Notes: generated from the letters alone by a model not told the origin. Numbered from the stretch's first letter, positions 1-10,211 are shown. The stretch: DNA of 64,000 nt from Mariniphaga sp040772505 (GCA_040772505.1 JAXGYA010000002.1:556684-620683); one strand, 5' to 3'. Numbers and translations: made by a program.

Positions 1-1
1 G

Positions 2-1489
2 CCCAACGGATTGCCCTCGCATGTGGAAACTGCCCGAAAAGCCCAGGCAAAACAACTGAAAGGTTATCTCCTGTTTTTCGACCAGATGCTGGCTACTTAT
101 TTTGCCCATTTAGGAAAAGTAAAAGATATCCTTTCGGTTGATAACAAACTGAAAGAAACTTATTTCGCACAGGCTGTAAAAGACATCAAAGGATTTTCGG
201 AACTGGTTTCGGGTTATCCTGAAAACGATGATGAAGCGCTGAGCGACCTTTTGTTTTCGGGACTTGACAACCGCGTGGAGCGGAAAAATAAAATCATGGA
301 CCACCTGATTGCCCGGTTTGCCGAAAAGTTTAGCGATTATGCATTTTTGATGAAACAGCTTTACGGGGCTTATTCCGAAAAAATCATATTGCAAACCAAA
401 GAGGAATTTTTAAAAGATTACGACCAGACCAGCATGAAACGGGGTAGTGCATTTAACTATTTCCGGCAACCCGATGATAATCTTTGGAATACAGAAAATG
501 TTTCGGGTGTGCAAAAGCGGATTTCCCGGTTAGCGGGCATCAAAAACTATAAACGCAAGAATTTGTCGGAATCATTTGTGGAAATGTATAATTTTCTGGA
601 CTCTGACGGAGAAAAGGTTTACCGCTGGCGAATTCGGAACGAAGCCAACGAGATAATTTTAACGGCTACCGAAAATTACTCGAATACACGTCTCGCCGAA
701 AAAGAACTGAACCTGACTGTGGTAAAAATCCTTGAAACTACCGAAGAAACAATAGAGAAAGTATTTGATGAAGAAGAGATTGCTGATGAAACCCTTGTCG
801 GGAACTTTCAGGTTCAGCTTTCGGAAACCGGAAAATATTCGTTTAACGTGATTAACCCGGAAGCAAATCCAAACAGCACGGAATGGGTAATTGCCCGGCA
901 GTATTTATATTACGATTCGCCTGAAGAACTGAAAAATGCCATGCTGGATTTTCTCCGTTTTATGATATTTGTATTCAGCGAAGAGGGGATGTTTCTAATC
1001 GAACATATTTTGCTTCGACCTGATGTAACAGAAAGTACAGTTCCGCTTGCTCAGTTTATGCCGGTTTGTGAAGGCGACTGTGAAGGTTGCAACCCCGTGG
1101 ACCCCTATTCTTTTCGTGTAACCGTGGTTTTGCCCGGGTGGACTTACCGTTTTGCCAATACCGATTTCCGTAATTTCCTCGAAAACCTGATTCGGAAAGA
1201 ACTGCCGACGCATGTACTGGCGCGTATTTGCTGGGTGGGGCACCGCAAAAACCAGATTCCCGACTATGAAAACGATATGCTTCAGTTTGAAATTGCATAC
1301 CGCGAATTTCTGATTTCGAAAACAAACCTCGAACAGGGACAAAACGAAGATAAATTAACCCAACTGATTGATAAAATGAATAAGCTCAATTCCATCTATC
1401 CCTCGGGAAGATTGATTGATTGCGACGATGAAGATGAAGAGTTAAAGGGCAAGGTAATACTTGGCCGTACCAACATTGGAAACCTTTAA
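2..1489 (+). CDS. eCIS baseplate-like protein, 5'-truncated by window edge
   Basis: The frame is open to the first base (codons for P-N-G precede the TTG that could be read as a start), so this is the C-terminal ~496 residues of a larger protein. The visible part is largely helical at its start, has a Cys-containing segment (CEGDCEGC, about residue 355 of the visible part) and then a conserved-looking stretch with LPTHVLARICWVG. It is followed after 11 bp by the PKD-protein gene and then by the tape-measure gene. In Bacteroidota eCIS loci this position is occupied by the second large baseplate protein (Afp12-like). The assignment rests mostly on gene order, not on a motif I can name; another structural component is possible. 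Confidence 0.5.
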   Translation, partial: PNGLPSHVETARKAQAKQLKGYLLFFDQMLATYFAHLGKVKDILSVDNKLKETYFAQAVKDIKGFSELVSGYPENDDEALSDLLFSGLDNRVERKNKIMDHLIARFAEKFSDYAFLMKQLYGAYSEKIILQTKEEFLKDYDQTSMKRGSAFNYFRQPDDNLWNTENVSGVQKRISRLAGIKNYKRKNLSESFVEMYNFLDSDGEKVYRWRIRNEANEIILTATENYSNTRLAEKELNLTVVKILETTEETIEKVFDEEEIADETLVGNFQVQLSETGKYSFNVINPEANPNSTEWVIARQYLYYDSPEELKNAMLDFLRFMIFVFSEEGMFLIEHILLRPDVTESTVPLAQFMPVCEGDCEGCNPVDPYSFRVTVVLPGWTYRFANTDFRNFLENLIRKELPTHVLARICWVGHRKNQIPDYENDMLQFEIAYREFLISKTNLEQGQNEDKLTQLIDKMNKLNSIYPSGRLIDCDDEDEELKGKVILGRTNIGNL

Positions 1490-1500
1490 TTGTAAAAGCT

Positions 1501-4500
1501 ATGGCAGCAAAATTAACCGAAATTACCACGCAGTACCATACGTTTGTGGATGACCAGGTTTTAACGAAAGACCAGTTAAACGGGTTCATCAGCTACTTTG
1601 AAGACCAGGACCGCATGACGCGCGCTTTTCTTCACGGGGTGGGGACTGTTTGCGGTTTCAAATTGAAAAATGTTTCTGAAAAAAGTATAACCATTACGCA
1701 GGGTGTTGGCGTTACAACCGACGGCGACTTGATTACCCTGAGGCAACCGGTTTCGGCCGGCGGTGTGAAATCCATAGAATTGGATGAGCTTGTTTTTACA
1801 CATTTCCGGAAGTTTGAAGACAAGTTCGCAGCCTATCCGTTTTTTCAGCGTGTAAAAACCGTTGGGAAAAAGGTAACCACCGAACGCATGGAATTGCTGG
1901 AACTTCTCCCGGAAGAAACAGATAATTCCACTCCGTTGGAAAAGCTGGAAAACCCGGAAAACCTGAAAGAGATGACCGCTTTGCTTTACTTAGAATCGTA
2001 TGCCAAAGAAGGCGATTTATGCACCACCATCGACTGCGACAACCAGGGTGTGGAACAGGTGGCGCGGCTGCGGGTGTTGCTAATTTCCAAAAAAGATGCG
2101 GAATATATTGGCAACAACGATTCAATTTTTTCAAAGCATGATGTGGCTCAAAAATTTACCAAATTGCCCGAACTGGCGGTGCGCCGTGTAGTGCTGAACC
2201 AATTGAACACTACCAATTACAATGCACTGAAGCTGGCTTATCATACAGCGATTAACAGCGACGACCTGCCGAAAAACCTTTTGGAAGGTATTGCGAACCT
2301 GAATGCGGGTTTTGGAAGTTTATTGCAACTCGAACCACTTAAAAACCGGTTTAGCCAATTCCCGGAAAACCTGATAAAGCTGATTGGTTTTACGCAGGCA
2401 AATGTGCCTTTCGATTTTCAGTACCGGTACGATTTGGTAAAAGATTTGGTGGACACCTGGAATGAAATCCGTTGTTTGCTGCTTTCGTTAAAAGAAGAAT
2501 GTTTTCCCGATACCAATGCATTTCCCAAACATTTGATGCTGGGCAACTTAGATGAAGTGAATATTGAGCCCAAACAGAACCGTCATCAGTTTTATAAATC
2601 GCCGGCACTAACCTGCGGTTTGAGCAAATTAAACCAATGCCGGAGCCTGGTTCAGCGCCTTTTTGAAATGGTTGACAGTTACGGTTCCAAATCCGGCGAA
2701 GTAAAAATTACACCTTCCAATAAATTGCCGGAACTGAGTTTCCGATCGGTTCCATTCTATTTTAAGGTGAACGAAAAACTTTTAAAAGTGTGGGATTTTT
2801 TGAAAACTGAAAAATTCAGCCACACGAAAAACCTGAGTTATCATCGTGAGAATTTATCCAAACTGTCGCAAATTCAGGAACCACTGAATTTTAACACCGA
2901 TCGGTTCGACTTTTTACGGATTGAAGGGCACCAGGGAAAAAATTACAAAACAGTTTTGGAAGATATTCTTGATAAAAAGCAGGAGTTCGGGCTGGCTTTC
3001 GATATAAAAGCGCTTTCCGTTAATGTGAATACGGAAAACCTGAATATTGACGATTACGAATGTGAATTTGAAGATTTGAACATGCTTTTGCGCGCCTGGA
3101 CCGCTGAACAGGAATGTATTCTGGCCGAAGTTTCGCAGTTGTTTTCAGGGTTCAGCACCATTGAGCCGGGAAAAAATGTAAAGGAAAAACTTGTTGCAGC
3201 AAAACGAACGAAAGACTCACCATTAAACTTGCTTTCAGATGCCAAAAAAGAAAAATCGGGTTCTTCTGGAATAATAACCAATAAGTATGATTCAAAAGCC
3301 ACTTACGAAAAACAACCAGAATACCGGAAATTATCTAAAACCTATTATGCCAAAAGCAATGTAATCCCCGACAACCTGGTTACCGAAGAAAACACGCTGG
3401 GAATTCTTATGAAAACCGCTTTTGATGAAACCCGGGGCGGTTCGGTAAACGATATCATTGCCAAAGCGCGCATTCTGGTAAATGAAAATGTTGACCATGC
3501 AGTTTGGGCAGAACAACCTGAAATGAAGGAATTTGTCATCGATCAGTCTATAGAGTTGATGGCTTATATCCACGTGCTTTCGCAACGCATGCCCGACGTA
3601 TTGGCCAATGTGAGTGTTGCACAGGTAGATACCTACAAATTAACACTGAAACAGTTGTGTGCATTGGTTGACCAGCTAAAGGTAAGATACCAGAAAATTG
3701 AACTTTCACCGAACCTGAAAGCCTTAATGGGAGTGCTGATTACACATCTTTCGGGAATATGTTGTTCAGCAAAAAAACTGGAAATTTTATTGGAGGAAAT
3801 CAATAAGCGGAAAGAAAACATCATTATCAGGCTGCGGCTTTCAGAATACATTAAACTCCATCCCGGATTAGAACATAAAGCCGGCGTTGAACCGGGTGGA
3901 ACATTTATCCTGGTTTATTTAAATAAAGCCCAGGCAGAACCAGCACCGGGGTCAATCCTGGGCATAACCGATATAGCTGAACTACGGGGCAAAGTTGATT
4001 TGCCGGAAAACCGGAGAATAATTGATTTAATTGAAAAGCAGAGAGCTGCCGAAGCAAAAACGTTTTCCGTCAAAAAGACGGTTAGCCGAATCAGTGAACT
4101 TGAAAAATATGCGGAATTCCTGAAACAAGAAAACCAGTCAAAAGATGAAATTTCGAGAATTGAAATGCTGGTTGCAGAAGAACGGGCCGGGCTGCTTGGC
4201 AGGGTGCAGGCTGTGGCTGATGTTCCCAACAATACCGTAATTGCCGATTTTTCGCTGCCTTACTTGTGCTGCTCCGATTGTGCACCGGTGAATTTTATCA
4301 TTCAAAAACCACCGGCATGGCTACGCCTCGAAAAAGATAAAATTTGTCTGGGGCAAGACACTGAAATACGCTTTGAAGTTTCGCCTGAAGATGGTGAAAT
4401 AAAGCCTGATCCCGAAGTTCCGGGAATGGCCATAGAGAACAATAAAATGACCTTTGACCCGGCAGTTTTTCCGGCTGAACTGTTTGGCAAAACCATCCGG

Positions 4501-5835
4501 TTTACCGTGAACCAGCAGGTTACTGAGGCTGAACTTACTGTTTATAAAGCGCCTAATGTAGACTTTAAAGTTCCTGAATCTCCCACGTCAGAAATCGTTA
4601 TAACTTTTGTTCCTTCGGGTGATGTTGAAGGCGCAGAATTCCTTTGGAACTTTGGCGACGGAACCCCCGTTTCAAATGAAGAGAAACCCACACACGAGTA
4701 CAAACTCCCGGTGAATGAAGAAAACAAAGTGGTGGTTAAATTAACCGTTATAGCGCCCAACGGTGTTTGCACCGCTACAGTTGAACACGAAATTCAGTTT
4801 GAAAAGGTGGAAGTGACCATAAAATTAGATGGCAGCGATTTCTGTGTCCGGAATGAAAACGGAATCCCGTTTATTATTGAACCTGAAGATGCCAAAGTTA
4901 TCATTGAAGGAGAAGGAGTGGAAAAAGATGCAAACAACAGGTTCGTTTTTATTCCTGCTAAAGCCGGAGTTGGAGAACATACTTTCAAGGTTAACGGTGA
5001 AGAATCCGGATTGAAAGTTACTGTACATCCGTCCCCGGTTGCCAAATTTGAGCCCAAACAGGATGGTAATCAGCTCATTCTAACCAATAATTCAACAGGT
5101 GCCACTTCATTTGTATGGAATGTAAACGGCGAAAAATTTGAAAGGGACAATGCCGATCCGTTTGTGATTGAACTCGATTCAACCAGTCCGGCAACCTGGC
5201 GAATTTCACTTGAGGCTATCAGTAAGTTTTGTGGTTCGGATCAAACCAAAGTTATATCGTTCAAAATCAAACCGATTGAACCACCAGCTGACGATTGTTC
5301 AAAAATAGCAACCGAAAACATCCTGAAAGATTTGGAAAGCCTTCAGAAACTAAATCTGCTCGGATCCAATTTTGTGGTTCCCATCTGGATGTCAACCAGC
5401 CAGATTTATGGCGGCACCGATGAGTTTAAGGAAGGTGTTTTGAATGATGTGGAGAATTATTTAACCGGGAAGAATAATGAAAAATTACCTGAACTTTTCG
5501 GCGAACTGTTGACTCAAACTTCACAAATTATTATTGAACTTTCCGGAAATCCCGGCAGTAAGGAGTACCAGCACTTACTTCAGCTGTTTGCCCTGCAACT
5601 TCAGTTGTACTACAATATTTTGGCTTGCCAGGGTGCTGATGTACTGGAAAAGACAAAAGATATTTTGGCTAAGATTTTCGAACAAATCATTTTCATACTG
5701 CAACAATTCAGGGAACGCGATATAAAATTGCCTGAACCGTTGCGCGCTTTTATGGAAAACTGGACTGAAAAAGTAGCCGGAAAAGGCATTTTGGAAGAAC
5801 ACGGGAAAATCATTTTAAATAGTAATCTGATATAA
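1501..5835 (+). CDS. Large eCIS-associated PKD-domain structural protein
   Basis: This is a 1444-residue protein with no signal peptide. The N-terminal ~300 residues look like a distinct domain (FLHGVGTVCGFKL near residue 45). The middle is long and helical. A CCSDC cysteine cluster lies near residue 923. Three Ig/PKD-like beta domains follow at roughly 1020-1100 (with the PKD hallmark WNFGDGTP), 1103-1177 and 1178-1257, and then a helical C-terminal domain. It lies between the baseplate-like gene and the tape-measure gene with gaps of 11 and 2 bp, so it is co-transcribed with them. A PKD-bearing protein at this place in an eCIS cluster is plausibly a baseplate appendage or tail-fibre/receptor-binding component. 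That role is inferred from context and domain type. Confidence 0.6.
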   Translation: MAAKLTEITTQYHTFVDDQVLTKDQLNGFISYFEDQDRMTRAFLHGVGTVCGFKLKNVSEKSITITQGVGVTTDGDLITLRQPVSAGGVKSIELDELVFTHFRKFEDKFAAYPFFQRVKTVGKKVTTERMELLELLPEETDNSTPLEKLENPENLKEMTALLYLESYAKEGDLCTTIDCDNQGVEQVARLRVLLISKKDAEYIGNNDSIFSKHDVAQKFTKLPELAVRRVVLNQLNTTNYNALKLAYHTAINSDDLPKNLLEGIANLNAGFGSLLQLEPLKNRFSQFPENLIKLIGFTQANVPFDFQYRYDLVKDLVDTWNEIRCLLLSLKEECFPDTNAFPKHLMLGNLDEVNIEPKQNRHQFYKSPALTCGLSKLNQCRSLVQRLFEMVDSYGSKSGEVKITPSNKLPELSFRSVPFYFKVNEKLLKVWDFLKTEKFSHTKNLSYHRENLSKLSQIQEPLNFNTDRFDFLRIEGHQGKNYKTVLEDILDKKQEFGLAFDIKALSVNVNTENLNIDDYECEFEDLNMLLRAWTAEQECILAEVSQLFSGFSTIEPGKNVKEKLVAAKRTKDSPLNLLSDAKKEKSGSSGIITNKYDSKATYEKQPEYRKLSKTYYAKSNVIPDNLVTEENTLGILMKTAFDETRGGSVNDIIAKARILVNENVDHAVWAEQPEMKEFVIDQSIELMAYIHVLSQRMPDVLANVSVAQVDTYKLTLKQLCALVDQLKVRYQKIELSPNLKALMGVLITHLSGICCSAKKLEILLEEINKRKENIIIRLRLSEYIKLHPGLEHKAGVEPGGTFILVYLNKAQAEPAPGSILGITDIAELRGKVDLPENRRIIDLIEKQRAAEAKTFSVKKTVSRISELEKYAEFLKQENQSKDEISRIEMLVAEERAGLLGRVQAVADVPNNTVIADFSLPYLCCSDCAPVNFIIQKPPAWLRLEKDKICLGQDTEIRFEVSPEDGEIKPDPEVPGMAIENNKMTFDPAVFPAELFGKTIRFTVNQQVTEAELTVYKAPNVDFKVPESPTSEIVITFVPSGDVEGAEFLWNFGDGTPVSNEEKPTHEYKLPVNEENKVVVKLTVIAPNGVCTATVEHEIQFEKVEVTIKLDGSDFCVRNENGIPFIIEPEDAKVIIEGEGVEKDANNRFVFIPAKAGVGEHTFKVNGEESGLKVTVHPSPVAKFEPKQDGNQLILTNNSTGATSFVWNVNGEKFERDNADPFVIELDSTSPATWRISLEAISKFCGSDQTKVISFKIKPIEPPADDCSKIATENILKDLESLQKLNLLGSNFVVPIWMSTSQIYGGTDEFKEGVLNDVENYLTGKNNEKLPELFGELLTQTSQIIIELSGNPGSKEYQHLLQLFALQLQLYYNILACQGADVLEKTKDILAKIFEQIIFILQQFRERDIKLPEPLRAFMENWTEKVAGKGILEEHGKIILNSNLI

Positions 5836-5837
5836 TC

Positions 5838-7298
5838 TTGAGCGCAATAACTCATAGAATAGAAAAGGTGTTTGTTGAGGTAAACACGGGTAGCCTTGAA
5901 TCTGCAAATTTTATTAAAAACAATATCAGCAGATTTTTGGAGACTCATGTTTTTCCAAAACTTGAACAGACGCTGGATGAATTTAATCAAGCCGGGCGGG
6001 TGGCACGCATTAATTCGTTAAACCTGGATGTTGTTGCCCCCCGGAATGACTATTTTGGCTCGCTGGAAATAGAAATTACAAAACAGTTTTCCGAAAAAAT
6101 CGAGTCGTTAACCCGTCCTTCGGAAATCAAACTTCATAAAGAATTTGTAAACGAAGGAATTGAAATTATTGGGAAAGAAAAAAGCCGTGAGGAGATATTT
6201 TTCTATTTTCTGGAAAATGGGCATTTGCCGTGGTTTGGAACTGAACAGGATGTAACTGAATTTTTACAACCTTTAAACCGTGGAAAAAGTTTTGAAGACC
6301 CTGCTTTCTTTAAGCGCTTTACCCATCTGCTGAAATCGGATAAAACAATAACAGACAGATTTATACTTCAGTTTGATGTTGAAACGATTACAACTTTCCT
6401 GCAAAAACTAAATCCAGGATTTCGGAAAATTGAGCCCCGCTTTTCAGCTGTTTATAAAGAATTATCTGTCTCTGTACAAAAATTAATGCTCCGGTTTTAT
6501 CTTGAAATTTTTGCCCGGTATAAACCCGCTATTTTGCTTCAAACTGCCCGCCGGTTGGCTGTTTTACTTCACAACGAAATGCAGGGGAAGAATCAAAAAA
6601 TTAAGGAAAACTTTCTTATGAAACTCACAGAAATGGTGACTGAAATGGATTATCCCCGGGAGACAGATAAGAAAAAATTGGTTGAAGTTTTTTTAGGTGT
6701 ATTTTCTGAAAAAATTGTTCAATCCGAAAAAACAAAAAAAATTACGGATGAAGTCCATACCGATAATAACGGAAAAGATTTTTTTGATAAAAAAACCGAC
6801 GAAATTGCCGTTTTAAATGCCGGGTTGGTTTTATTGAACCCTTTTCTGAAACCCTTTTTTAAAGCGGTTAACCTGTTAGACAAAAAGGGGCAAATTAAAA
6901 ATTCAAAAACGCAATTGGCAGTTCAAACATTACATTTCCTGGCTTCCGGAGAAGAAGATTTTTTTGAAGGAAACCTTATACTCGAAAAGTTTTTATGCGG
7001 GGTTCCGTTGAAAAATCCGGTTGCAAGGGAAAGCCTGCTTTCGGAAAAAATAAAGGAAGAATGCCAGCATCTTTTAAATGAGACTATCCGACAGTGGCCG
7101 GCTTTGAAAAACAGTTCAGCTGAAGGGTTGCAGCAGATGTTTTTGCAACGTAACGGAAAGCTAATTCAGCAAGATCGGAATTTTAAACTGATTGTGGAAC
7201 GTAAAGCGCAGGATTTGCTGCTGGATAAACTGAACTGGAATATTTCGCTGGTGAAAATACCGTGGAGGAAAGAGTTGTTATACGTTGAATGGAAATGA
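5838..7298 (+). CDS. Contractile injection system tape-measure-type protein
   Basis: This 486-residue protein starts at TTG 2 bp after the previous stop; no ATG gives a comparable N-terminus. The beginning (THRIEKVFVEVNTGS...) and the segment containing ARINSLNLDV match my recollection of the CIS_TMP family (contractile injection system tape measure protein). That family is annotated in Bacteroidota and other eCIS loci just upstream of the AAA+ ATPase. A tape-measure protein sets the length of the tube/sheath and lies inside the particle. The C-terminal half carries the second conserved block (EGNLILEKFLCGVP). The gene is the last of the tightly packed structural run before the IS110 insertion. 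There is no evidence of truncation. Confidence 0.7.
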   Translation: MSAITHRIEKVFVEVNTGSLESANFIKNNISRFLETHVFPKLEQTLDEFNQAGRVARINSLNLDVVAPRNDYFGSLEIEITKQFSEKIESLTRPSEIKLHKEFVNEGIEIIGKEKSREEIFFYFLENGHLPWFGTEQDVTEFLQPLNRGKSFEDPAFFKRFTHLLKSDKTITDRFILQFDVETITTFLQKLNPGFRKIEPRFSAVYKELSVSVQKLMLRFYLEIFARYKPAILLQTARRLAVLLHNEMQGKNQKIKENFLMKLTEMVTEMDYPRETDKKKLVEVFLGVFSEKIVQSEKTKKITDEVHTDNNGKDFFDKKTDEIAVLNAGLVLLNPFLKPFFKAVNLLDKKGQIKNSKTQLAVQTLHFLASGEEDFFEGNLILEKFLCGVPLKNPVARESLLSEKIKEECQHLLNETIRQWPALKNSSAEGLQQMFLQRNGKLIQQDRNFKLIVERKAQDLLLDKLNWNISLVKIPWRKELLYVEWK

Positions 7299-7421
7299 TA
7301 TTCATGGTTTAAACAGAAATTACACTATAACTTGTATTATTATTCATTGATAAATAATTTAAAAAATTTATACCGATGAAGCAGCCATGATTAACAAAGC
7401 AAAAACAAGCATGAAAATATG

Positions 7422-7456
7422 TAACTTGTAATTAGTATCGAACTAATTACAAGTTA
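7422..7456. repeat. 14-bp inverted repeat upstream of IS110 transposase
   Basis: The arms at 7422-7435 and 7443-7456 are perfectly complementary around a 7-nt loop, and the transposase ATG starts 2 bp later. In RNA this would be a stable hairpin covering the ribosome-binding region. It could restrain transposase translation or form part of an IS110-type terminal/ncRNA structure. The structure is seen directly; the function is inferred. Confidence 0.7.
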
Positions 7457-7458
7457 TT

Positions 7459-8703
7459 ATGGAACAAAGCACAATTGAATTTGAACAGTTAATTGAAAGG
7501 GGCTGTGGTATTGATGTTCATAAAGAAACAGCAGTAGCAACAGTCGGGGGTAAAGGGATTAAAGTAGAGACAAAAACCTACGAGACCTTTACAAGTTCTT
7601 TGAAAGAGATGAAAGAATGGCTCATGAGTATTGGGATTACGCATATTGCCATGGAAAGTACCGGGGTTTATTGGAAACCCATTTTTAATATCCTTGAAGA
7701 TTCATTTGAGATTATGTTGGTCAATGCCCGTCACCTAAAAAATGTACCGGGCAGGAAAACCGACAAGGCAGACAGTCGTTGGATTTGCAAGTTACTTTTA
7801 AGTGGTTTGCTGAAAGGAAGTTTTGTTCCACCGGAAAACATCAGGGAACTTCGGGATTTGAGCAGGTACAAAACCAAGTTGGCCAGAGAGGTAGCCTCTG
7901 AAAAAAACCGGATTCAACGGATATTGGAAGATGCCAACATCAAATTATCCAGTGTTGTTTCCGATACATCAGGGACAGTGGCCACAAAACTGATAGATGG
8001 TTTGATTTCGGGGCGAAAAGATTTGGAAGTATTGATCAATGAATGTTACCATGGGAAACTATCTGCAACTAAAGAGGAATTACGGCAGGCACTGACCGGA
8101 CGGCTTACTTCGCACCATGTTTTTATGCTAAAACAGATGAAAGCCCACATTGCCTATATCGAAAGCCAGATTTTATTAATTGATACAGAAATGGACAATA
8201 AGCTGGAAGGGTACAATGAAGAATTAGGGCTTTTACAAACAATCCCGGGTGTGGCGAAAGAAGGGGCAAAGAGGATATTGTCAGAAATTGGTGCAAACAT
8301 GGATGTTTTTCCAGATGAACACCACCTTGCATCCTGGGCGGGGATGTGTCCCGGGAATAATCAAAGCGCAGGTAAAAAAAAGAGTTCGCGCACCAGACAT
8401 GGAAACCAATACTTAAAACCGTTACTGGTTGAACTGGCATGGGGCGCAACCCGGACGAAGGGGACTTACTTCAGGGCAAAATATGAGAGTATGATAGGAA
8501 GGCGGGGCAAAAAAAGGGCTTTATTAGCCATCGGCCACAAAATATTAGTTGCCAGCTATCATATATTGAAAGATAAAGTACCATATCAGGAGTTAGGAGC
8601 CAATTATCTCTTGGAAAGGAAAAAGAAAAACAAAATAGATTATTTGAAACGCCAACTAAAAGAGTTGGGGTATAACATAGAAAAAATTGAAGAAGCAGCT
8701 TAG
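7459..8703 (+). CDS. IS110-family RNA-guided (bridge RNA) transposase
   Basis: This intact 414-residue recombinase has a DEDD/RuvC-like N-terminal domain. GIDVHKE carries the first Asp (residue 19), MESTGVYWKP the Glu (about 66), and GRKTDKADS the last two Asp residues (about 102 and 105). The C-terminal Transposase_20 domain has TIPGV near residue 265, SWAGMCPG near 295 and the conserved serine region after it. IS110 enzymes recombine via a serine/RuvC composite site guided by an element-encoded bridge RNA and usually leave no classical inverted repeats. The element separates the eCIS tape-measure gene from the DUF4157 gene. No frameshift is seen, so it may be active. Exact element ends cannot be set by eye. 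Confidence 0.93.
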   Translation: MEQSTIEFEQLIERGCGIDVHKETAVATVGGKGIKVETKTYETFTSSLKEMKEWLMSIGITHIAMESTGVYWKPIFNILEDSFEIMLVNARHLKNVPGRKTDKADSRWICKLLLSGLLKGSFVPPENIRELRDLSRYKTKLAREVASEKNRIQRILEDANIKLSSVVSDTSGTVATKLIDGLISGRKDLEVLINECYHGKLSATKEELRQALTGRLTSHHVFMLKQMKAHIAYIESQILLIDTEMDNKLEGYNEELGLLQTIPGVAKEGAKRILSEIGANMDVFPDEHHLASWAGMCPGNNQSAGKKKSSRTRHGNQYLKPLLVELAWGATRTKGTYFRAKYESMIGRRGKKRALLAIGHKILVASYHILKDKVPYQELGANYLLERKKKNKIDYLKRQLKELGYNIEKIEEAA

Positions 8704-8820
8704 AAAAAATAAAAGGCCGATTTTTACTGGTGATCCAAATATGGAATCCCGAGGATGAAACTGGCGTCAAAACAGGTAAGCACAAACAATTGTTGCTACG
8801 AGCACGAGGATGAAATTTTA
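8704..8820 (+). other. IS110 3' non-coding end, candidate bridge-RNA region
   Basis: About 170 bp of non-coding DNA separate the transposase stop from the next gene. The part listed contains an 11-bp direct repeat (cgaggatgaaa at 8750-8760 and 8805-8815) and a 10-bp palindrome (aacaattgtt, 8785-8794). In IS1111-type members of the IS110 family the guide RNA lies downstream of the recombinase; in IS110-type members it lies upstream. The repeats could mark the element end and target core. This is a location proposal only; no RNA fold was computed. Confidence 0.25.
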
Positions 8821-8876
8821 ATTTCTTATCTGTTTTTCAAACTGCTTTAAATTAGAAACTTATAAATTATTTACGG

Positions 8877-10145
8877 ATGAAAAAATCAATTCAAAAATTT
8901 AAAAAAACATCGAATTCAAATTTTATAAATGATGTTTCAAATAAGTCATTTTTCAGTACTGGCAGTGAGAACACTTTTTTTCCAAAAGAGACTTCTTTAC
9001 GGAATGAAAATACTTCTCAAACCCAACATGAAAATGACCAAAAAGGCAATAAAACAGGAATGCCAGATAAATTAAAGGAAGGTATAGAAAATTTGTCTGG
9101 CATTGATATGTCTGATGTAAAGGTTCACCGTAATTCCTCGCGCCCAAAGCAACTTGATGCGCTGGCATACACACAGGGTACCGATATTTTTGTTGCACCA
9201 GGGCAGGAAAAGTTTCTGCCACACGAGGTCTGGCACGTAGTTCAACAGAAACAAGGACGTGTAAATGCCACAACTAAATTGGGGAAAGACAATATCAATG
9301 ATGACGTTTCACTTGAGAAAGAGGCAACAATGATGGGAGATAAAGCTTTATCCGGTAATACGTTAGCTCCTAAAACTGCTTCTAATAATGGAACACTGGA
9401 TTCAAAAAATATTCAGCTGGCCGGAATCGTTCAAAGAGAACCAATTCCATCCAGCGCAATTATTTTGGATATTAATGCGGCAGCAGAACAAGTTTTACAA
9501 AAACTAATTGATACTGCAATGGCAACAAGTCGGCAATACAGTTCTGTGAACTGGAGGAATATGTTTTTAGGGGTTATAAGTCAGCAGATAGCAGGCAGGA
9601 CTTTGGGAACAATTTCGCATGCCTGGCGGGATAATGCTGGTTTAGATTGTGATTGGACAGTTACAATGAGTTTTGACCAGACTGGGGCAACCAAGACCGA
9701 AAGGCCAGCAGAAAGAAGAGAAATTACCAATACTTCCGGAGGATCATCTGCAAATAGCTTAGGCAGCAGTCAAAGTAACACAACAGGTTCCAGTGTTTCC
9801 GTAACAGGAGGATCCAGTAGTTCTGTTGGTGTTGAGGCAGGCCCGGTGAGTGCAGAACAGGGCGGCAGCAGAAGCGGAACAGTAGGATTGAGTGATTCGC
9901 ATACCACGGGCAGCAGTGGCTCCTCTGGCGGTGGATTGACTGCCGGCTCTTCATCTGCCAGTCAGGAATCAGTTAACAGGTACATAGCATCTTTAAGGGT
10001 AAATATTGATTGTACTGCCGAAGCTGCTTACAGCAACTGGGATATTATAAACCCTGTAAAATGGGGAGGACATTTGGCCGGAAGGCAACACCGGAATTAT
10101 ACATTTACTATAGGTACAGTAACCTATGATTTGCCAAATTATTAA
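8877..10145 (+). CDS. DUF4157 (eCIS core domain) protein, candidate injected cargo
   Basis: The protein has 422 residues and no signal peptide. Residues ~60-130 form a DUF4157 domain: MPDKLKEGIENLSG, DVKVHRNS, a TQGTDIFVAPG strand and a zinc-peptidase-like HEVWH at residues 116-120. Residues ~282-365 are a low-complexity Ser/Gly/Thr-rich linker. A C-terminal ~55-residue segment with Trp and aromatic residues follows. DUF4157 is the domain most associated with eCIS loci and often heads toxin or cargo proteins, where it is thought to help loading or processing. Position between tape measure and ATPase supports a cargo role. The C-terminal domain is not one I recognise, so the activity is unknown. 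DUF4157 may act as a processing protease rather than the toxic part. Confidence 0.75.
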   Translation: MKKSIQKFKKTSNSNFINDVSNKSFFSTGSENTFFPKETSLRNENTSQTQHENDQKGNKTGMPDKLKEGIENLSGIDMSDVKVHRNSSRPKQLDALAYTQGTDIFVAPGQEKFLPHEVWHVVQQKQGRVNATTKLGKDNINDDVSLEKEATMMGDKALSGNTLAPKTASNNGTLDSKNIQLAGIVQREPIPSSAIILDINAAAEQVLQKLIDTAMATSRQYSSVNWRNMFLGVISQQIAGRTLGTISHAWRDNAGLDCDWTVTMSFDQTGATKTERPAERREITNTSGGSSANSLGSSQSNTTGSSVSVTGGSSSSVGVEAGPVSAEQGGSRSGTVGLSDSHTTGSSGSSGGGLTAGSSSASQESVNRYIASLRVNIDCTAEAAYSNWDIINPVKWGGHLAGRQHRNYTFTIGTVTYDLPNY

Positions 10146-10211
10146 TGTAACTGTAAAATTTGTAGCGTAATTTTGTAGTATTTTAATTAAAAAACTTGTT
10201 ACAATAAAAAA

